9,755 bases of DNA, taken from the NCBI GenBank assembly GCA_905207235.1, contig CAJLKN010000026.1:1-9755 (forward strand). The letters run 5' to 3'. The DNA comes from an uncultured Eubacteriales bacterium (GTDB lineage: Bacteria; Bacillota; Clostridia; Christensenellales; Borkfalkiaceae). The position numbers were made by a program, and so were the translations under genes. The notes beneath the pieces were generated by a model. It was not told the origin of the DNA, ran no database searches, and saw only the letters and a list, made by a program, of their open reading frames with translations. Each line of letters starts with the position of its first letter. The stretch's first letter is position 1. Below, in pieces: positions 5,852-9,755 of this stretch.

Positions 5852-6439
5852 TTACAAATTTTGCTGTCCGTCGGGTTCGTCCGAGGGGTCATGTTTTTTC
5901 GCAGAGGAATATTCGCCGAGCGCCCGCGCGTAAACGCTGACGGGCACGCGTTTGAAAATAATCATAACTACCGCGCCGACTATTGCGCCCGAAAGAAGTC
6001 CCAAAAGAGCGAGATAGGGCATGTAGCTGAAAACTATCGCCGTCTGCGAAATTGCGACAAACATAATGTTCTGCATTATGTTGTGCGAAACTGCCGCGAC
6101 TACGCTCACCGCCATAACGGAAATGTGCGGATAGACGAGGCATACGAGCAGCGAAGAGACCGCCATTGCGGTTATGCCGCCCGTAAACGAATAGATAAGC
6201 GCCGAAACGTTGCCCGCAAATACCGAACCCAAAAGGGTGCGCGCGGCAACTACGGCAAAGGCGTCTATCGGGCCGTAAAGTATGAGCGCCGCCAGCGAAA
6301 ATATATTTGAAAGTCCCATTTTCGCTCCCGGTATGAAGAGGGGCGGAAAGAGATTTTCTATAAGAAAAGTAATAAGCCCGAGCGCGGTGAAAAGCGCGTC
6401 CGCGGCTATGCGCTTGGTTATGCTGCGGTGTTTCCTCAT
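5852..6439 (-). CDS. Gx transporter family / heptaprenyl diphosphate synthase component I-like membrane protein
   Basis: A small (195 aa) hydrophobic protein with about five to six membrane helices. The opening KRIAADALFTALG, the PGAKMGLSNI motif near residues 38-47 and the RTLLGS segment fit the family named Gx transporter or heptaprenyl diphosphate synthase component I (Hpre_diP_synt_I), which resembles substrate-binding components of ECF transporters. The substrate is not known from sequence, and the synthase name is probably historical. Members often occur near rnf and flavin-transferase genes, which agrees with its place 92 nt upstream of rnfC on the same strand. The C-terminal tail (about 172-195) is polar. 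The start is uncertain: a GTG at 6445 and an ATG at 6439 are in frame and neither has a Shine-Dalgarno. ATG 6439 is preferred because the predicted transcription start (about 6442) lies just upstream of it. The next Met is inside a conserved motif, too late to be the start. Confidence 0.82.
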   Translation of the reverse strand: MRKHRSITKRIAADALFTALGLITFLIENLFPPLFIPGAKMGLSNIFSLAALILYGPIDAFAVVAARTLLGSVFAGNVSALIYSFTGGITAMAVSSLLVCLVYPHISVMAVSVVAAVSHNIMQNIMFVAISQTAIVFSYMPYLALLGLLSGAIVGAVVMIIFKRVPVSVYARALGEYSSAKKHDPSDEPDGQQNL

Positions 6440-6448
6440 ACGCACATA

Positions 6449-6477
6449 ATTATATAATAAAACATGAGAATAGTAAA
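6449..6477 (-). promoter_or_regulatory. Sigma-A type promoter of the Gx-transporter gene
   Basis: On the minus strand TTTACT (6477-6472) is followed after exactly 17 nt by a perfect TATAAT (6454-6449). The predicted start lies near 6442, only a few bases before the ATG at 6439, so the mRNA would be nearly leaderless. It is back to back with the aminopeptidase promoter at 6543-6571. Confidence 0.75.
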
Positions 6478-6542
6478 TAAAAAAGAGCGAAAATACTTAA
6501 AATTTTAAATAAAAAAATATCGGTTAAGCGGATACAGCGCTA

Positions 6543-6571
6543 TTGACAAAACGCCGCGGGCGATATATAAT
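6543..6571 (+). promoter_or_regulatory. Consensus sigma-A promoter of the aminopeptidase gene
   Basis: TTGACA (6543-6548), a 17-nt spacer and TATAAT (6566-6571) match the housekeeping consensus at every position. The predicted start is near 6578, giving a leader of about 18 nt that contains AAAGGAG (6581-6587), 8 nt before the ATG. This implies strong constitutive expression. Confidence 0.9.
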
Positions 6572-6595
6572 AACACTCCGAAAGGAGAAAACATT

Positions 6596-7963
6596 ATGCA
6601 ATACGAATATACCAGAAAAAATGTATTCAAAGAAGCGGACGAAGAGCAGAAAAAGAGCATTTTCGACTACGCCGAGGGATACAAGAAGTTTTTATTTACA
6701 TCAAAGACCGAAAGGGGCGCGTGCGCTACTGCCGCACAGCTCTGCCGCGAGCGCGGATACAAGCCTTATTCTTTCGGCGACAAGATTAAGCCCGGCGATA
6801 AACTTTTCTTTATCAACCGCGACAAAAACATATTTATAATAAAGGTCGGCACGAACGACATCGAAAAATGCGGAATAAAGATAATGGCTGCGCACGTCGA
6901 CAGCCCCCGCCTCGATTTAAAACCCAATCCCTTATACGAGGAAGCGGGCATGGCATTCTTCAAGACGCACTACTACGGCGGAATTAAGAAATACCAGTGG
7001 CCCACGATTTCCCTCGCGCTCGAAGGCGTAGTCGTTTTAAGGGGCGGAAAGAGAATTCACATTACCGTCGGCGAAGACGAAAACGACCCCGTATTCTACA
7101 TCACCGACCTTCTGCCTCACCTTTCGCAGGAGCAGAATGAAAAGACGATTGCCAAGGCTATTTCGGGTGAAAGCCTCAATGCGATAGTCGGCGCAATTCC
7201 CGACGGAGACGAGGAGAAAGAGGGCGTCAAAGCCGCAGTTTTAAAACTTCTCAATGCAAAGTACGGCATAACCGAAATCGACTTCCAGTCCTCCGAGCTT
7301 TGCTTCGTTCCCGCAGGCAAACCCCGCGACGTCGGCTTCGACAGAGCGTTCATATCCGCTTACGGACACGACGACAAGGTGTGCGCATATCCCGAAATGA
7401 CCGCCCTTTTCGAAAGCGACGGAAAGGATACGATTATGGCGATATTCGCCGATAAGGAGGAGACGGGCAGCGACGGCGTAACGGGCATGCAGTCGAGGGT
7501 AATACTCGACCTTATAGACAGCCTCTCCGCACAGCTCGGCGCAGACCCCATCCGCGTAAGGTACAATTCAAAGTGCATATCCGCCGACGTTTGCGCGGCA
7601 TTCGACCCCGAATATGCCTCGGTTTATGAAAAGAGAAACTCGTCTTACATCTCGTGCGGAGCTTCGGTTACCAAATACCACGGCGCCCGCGGCAAGGCGT
7701 CCACGAACGACGCCAGCGCAGAGATGGTCGGCTATGTCCGCGACGCTCTCGAAGACAACAACGTCATCTATCAGACTGGCGAACTCGGCAGGATTGATAT
7801 CGGCGGAGGCGGCACGGTGGCAAAGTTCATCGCCAACCTCGGCATAGATACCCTCGATATGGGCGTTCCCGTGCTCTCCATGCACGCGCCTTACGAAATT
7901 ATTTCCAAGGCAGACCTGTACTCGATGCACCTTTCCATGCTCGCATTCTGCAACAAACATTAA
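6596..7963 (+). CDS. M18-family zinc aminopeptidase (aspartyl aminopeptidase-like)
   Basis: A cytoplasmic metallopeptidase that removes N-terminal residues from peptides; M18 enzymes use two metal ions and often prefer acidic or hydrophobic N-termini. The specificity cannot be read here. The 455-aa length fits the family. Expected metal and catalytic residues are present: H100 in AAHVDSPRLDLKP, the Asp pair D259/D260 in GHDDKVCAY, the acidic pair E288/E289 in DKEETGSDG, D331 in SADVCAAFDP, and H430 in SMHAPYE. The glycine-rich DIGGGGTVAKF segment (401-411) is also typical. No signal peptide or membrane segment is seen. The ATG has AAAGGAG 8 nt upstream and sits behind a consensus promoter, so it is a single-gene, probably constitutive unit, ending at a bidirectional terminator. 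It diverges from the Gx-transporter gene and has no evident link to Rnf. Confidence 0.93.
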   Translation: MQYEYTRKNVFKEADEEQKKSIFDYAEGYKKFLFTSKTERGACATAAQLCRERGYKPYSFGDKIKPGDKLFFINRDKNIFIIKVGTNDIEKCGIKIMAAHVDSPRLDLKPNPLYEEAGMAFFKTHYYGGIKKYQWPTISLALEGVVVLRGGKRIHITVGEDENDPVFYITDLLPHLSQEQNEKTIAKAISGESLNAIVGAIPDGDEEKEGVKAAVLKLLNAKYGITEIDFQSSELCFVPAGKPRDVGFDRAFISAYGHDDKVCAYPEMTALFESDGKDTIMAIFADKEETGSDGVTGMQSRVILDLIDSLSAQLGADPIRVRYNSKCISADVCAAFDPEYASVYEKRNSSYISCGASVTKYHGARGKASTNDASAEMVGYVRDALEDNNVIYQTGELGRIDIGGGGTVAKFIANLGIDTLDMGVPVLSMHAPYEIISKADLYSMHLSMLAFCNKH

Positions 7964-7976
7964 AATTAAAAATATT

Positions 7977-8011
7977 AAAAACAGCCGTGCGCGTTCCGCG
8001 CACGGCTGTTT
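7977..8011. terminator. Bidirectional terminator between the aminopeptidase and ABC exporter genes
   Basis: A 15-bp perfect stem (7979-7993 with 7997-8011, loop TTC) lies between convergent stops at 7963 and 8024. On the minus strand it continues into TTTTTAATATTTTTAA-type sequence, an efficient U-tract. On the + strand the tail is TTTGTTTATT, weaker but usable. It should serve both genes. Confidence 0.88.
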
Positions 8012-8023
8012 GTTTATTGCATT

Positions 8024-9755
8024 TTAAAGATTTTTGAACTGATAGTTGTAAAGTTCCTTGTAAATTCCGCCGAGGGCGATAAGCTCTTCGTGCGTGCCGC
8101 GCTCGGCAATTCCTCCGGGGGTTACAACGATAATTTCGTCGGCGTTCTTTACGGTTGAAAGTCTGTGCGCGACGACGATAGTCGTTCTGCCCTGCGAAAG
8201 GGAGTTGAGCGCGTCCTGAATGAGCATTTCCGTCGCGTTGTCGAGAGCGCTCGTCGCTTCGTCGAGGATGAGGATGGGGGGATTTTTTAAAAAAGCCCTC
8301 GCAATCGAAATGCGCTGTTTCTGTCCGCCCGAAAGTTTAATGCCGCGCTCGCCGACGTTTGTGTCGTAGCCTTCGGGCAGGCTCATTACGTAGTCGTGAA
8401 TGTTTGCGCGCTTCGCCGCCTCGATAATCTGCTCTTCGGTGGCGTCGAAATTGCCGTAGGCGATATTTTCCCTTATGCTGCCGTTGAAGAGGAATACGTC
8501 CTGCTGAACTATGCCTATGTTGCTGCGCAGCGACTTTCTCGTAACGTCGCGTATGTCTTTTCCGTCAATCGAAATGCTGCCTTCGTCTATTTCGTAAAAC
8601 CTCGGTATGAGGTGGCAGAGCGTCGTCTTGCCTCCGCCCGAAGGTCCGACGAGGGCAATCGTCTTGCCCGCGGTAATATTGCACGAAAAGTCGGAAATTA
8701 CCTTGGGCGAATTTTCCTCGTTCTTATAGCTGAAACTTACTTTGTCAAAGACAATGTTGCCCCTGAGCCTTCCGCAGTCGATTGCGTTAGGACTTTCGGG
8801 TTCGGTGGGTCTGTCCATTATGTCGCAGAACCTGTTGAAGCCCGTAAGTCCCTGCTGTATCTGCTCGTATATAGTCGTGAGCGTCCATATCGGGTTGCTG
8901 AAAGTCGAAACGTACAGCACGAAAGCCGTGAATTCGCCCGCGTCTATAAGGTCGTAGTAGAAAAACAGTCCGCCCGCGAGGATTACGGCAAAATACATAA
9001 AGTCGAGCAAAAAGCGCATGGAGGAGTAGTACTGCCCCATAACTTTGTATTGCTTTGCTTTGCAGTCGGCGAACGCCTGGTTGCCGTGTTCGAATTTAAC
9101 CCTCTCGTGGTCTTCGGCTACATACGCCCTCGCAACCCTTATGCCCGAAACCGCGCTTTCGACGTCGCTGTTTATTTCGCCCTGCACCACGCGCATCTCG
9201 TCGTAAACGTCGATGAATTTTTTGCGCATTATGCAGGTATAAATAATAATCAGCGGCACGAGCGCGAGAATAATTAAGGTGAGGTAAACGTTGTAAGTAA
9301 ACATCACTGCGAGCGCGCCTATTAAAGTTACTATCGATAAAAGCACGTCCTCGGGTCCGTGGTGAGCCAGCTCCGAAATTTCAAAAAGGTCGTTTGTAAG
9401 CCTGCTCATTATTACGCCCGTCTTATTCTCGTCGAAATAAGAAAGGGGCATGGCTTCGAGGTGGTTGAAAAGCTCGCTTCGCAGCGTCTTTTGTATGCGC
9501 AGACCCACAACGTGTCCCCAGTACTGCAAAAAGTAATTAAGCCCCGCTTTTATTATGTAAAAAACCATGAGTGCGAGCGCGCTTACAATCAGCCATACGA
9601 GCAGTTTGTTGGGCACAAAGTTGTTTATTATTTCGCCCGTAACATAGGGGTATATAAGGTTGAACACCGAAATGAGCGTGGCGCAGATTATGTCCGCTAT
9701 AAAAAGTTTTAAGTGCGGTCTGTAATAAGGAATAAAGCGTCTTATCAGACCTTTT
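8024..9755 (-). CDS. ABC exporter, fused permease and ATPase (5' end outside the window)
   Basis: A half-transporter of the MsbA/MdlB type: an N-terminal six-helix export domain fused to an ATPase, working as a homo- or heterodimer at the cytoplasmic membrane. The substrate is not predictable. The 576 visible codons contain the membrane domain (about 1-310), Walker A GPSGGGKTT (370-378), the Q-loop region IVQQDVFLFNGSIREN (415-430), signature LSGGQKQR (474-481), Walker B ILILDEATSALD (494-505), and the H-loop VAHRLS (528-533), all intact. The frame remains open to the right edge, and the codons there (RRFIPYYRPHLKLF) match the usual beginning of such proteins. The GTG at 9667 is therefore internal and only a few N-terminal residues should be missing. 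Promoter and any partner half-transporter would lie to the right. Confidence 0.95.
   Translation of the reverse strand, partial: KGLIRRFIPYYRPHLKLFIADIICATLISVFNLIYPYVTGEIINNFVPNKLLVWLIVSALALMVFYIIKAGLNYFLQYWGHVVGLRIQKTLRSELFNHLEAMPLSYFDENKTGVIMSRLTNDLFEISELAHHGPEDVLLSIVTLIGALAVMFTYNVYLTLIILALVPLIIIYTCIMRKKFIDVYDEMRVVQGEINSDVESAVSGIRVARAYVAEDHERVKFEHGNQAFADCKAKQYKVMGQYYSSMRFLLDFMYFAVILAGGLFFYYDLIDAGEFTAFVLYVSTFSNPIWTLTTIYEQIQQGLTGFNRFCDIMDRPTEPESPNAIDCGRLRGNIVFDKVSFSYKNEENSPKVISDFSCNITAGKTIALVGPSGGGKTTLCHLIPRFYEIDEGSISIDGKDIRDVTRKSLRSNIGIVQQDVFLFNGSIRENIAYGNFDATEEQIIEAAKRANIHDYVMSLPEGYDTNVGERGIKLSGGQKQRISIARAFLKNPPILILDEATSALDNATEMLIQDALNSLSQGRTTIVVAHRLSTVKNADEIIVVTPGGIAERGTHEELIALGGIYKELYNYQFKNL

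Noticed and set aside
8396..9277. Open frame of about 293 codons on the + strand opposite the ABC exporter
   Set aside because: It is a shadow of a strongly conserved gene, with no ribosome binding site evident and low-complexity composition typical of antisense frames.
9665..9667. GTG as the start of the ABC exporter
   Set aside because: The frame continues upstream with typical exporter N-terminal sequence to the window edge, so this GTG codes for an internal valine.
1..9755. CRISPR, mobile element, tRNA/rRNA or phage genes
   Set aside because: No repeat arrays with spacers, no transposase or integrase motifs, no terminal repeats and no cloverleaf were seen; every long stretch is explained by conserved genes.

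Overview
The window looks like a piece of chromosome from an anaerobic member of the Clostridia. The grounds are the gene order rnfCDGEAB, strong AAGGAGG-type ribosome binding sites, near-consensus sigma-A type promoters and moderate GC; the exact lineage is inference (an uncultured gut clostridium is plausible). No mobile element, CRISPR array, tRNA or rRNA is visible.

Layout, left to right. Positions 1-262 are a convergent intergenic region: the end of a + strand terminator from a gene left of the window, a second weaker + strand hairpin, a short AT-rich direct repeat, and the strong terminator of the rnf operon. Positions 263-5759 hold a complete six-gene rnf operon on the minus strand, transcribed C-D-G-E-A-B. 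Genes touch, overlap by 1 or 8 nt, or are separated by 13-15 nt, and stop codons are often fused to the next Shine-Dalgarno. The operon starts after a TATAAT box and a 17-bp palindrome. Upstream on the same strand is a small Gx-transporter / heptaprenyl-diphosphate-synthase-component-I-like membrane protein (5852-6439), with a good promoter placed so close that its mRNA should be nearly leaderless. A divergent, perfect TTGACA-17-TATAAT promoter drives an M18-family zinc aminopeptidase (6596-7963, + strand). A bidirectional terminator separates it from a convergent ABC exporter (minus strand, 8024 to the window edge) whose first few codons lie outside.

How the genes work together: RnfC (FMN, NADH, two Fe-S clusters), RnfB (many Fe-S clusters), RnfD and RnfG (covalent FMN) and RnfA/RnfE (membrane pair) form the Rnf complex, which couples reduced ferredoxin:NAD+ electron transfer to Na+ or H+ pumping. 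The aminopeptidase and ABC exporter appear to be unrelated neighbours.

The most noteworthy observations are an oversized RnfG (337 aa) with two FMN_bind-like halves, each ending in a TGAT flavinylation-like motif; the non-standard position or loss of the usual Asp in all three TGAT motifs of RnfG and RnfD; a cysteine-rich RnfG membrane anchor; and the promoter architecture around 5788-6571. I see no wholly new system; the novelty is in variations of a known respiratory complex.
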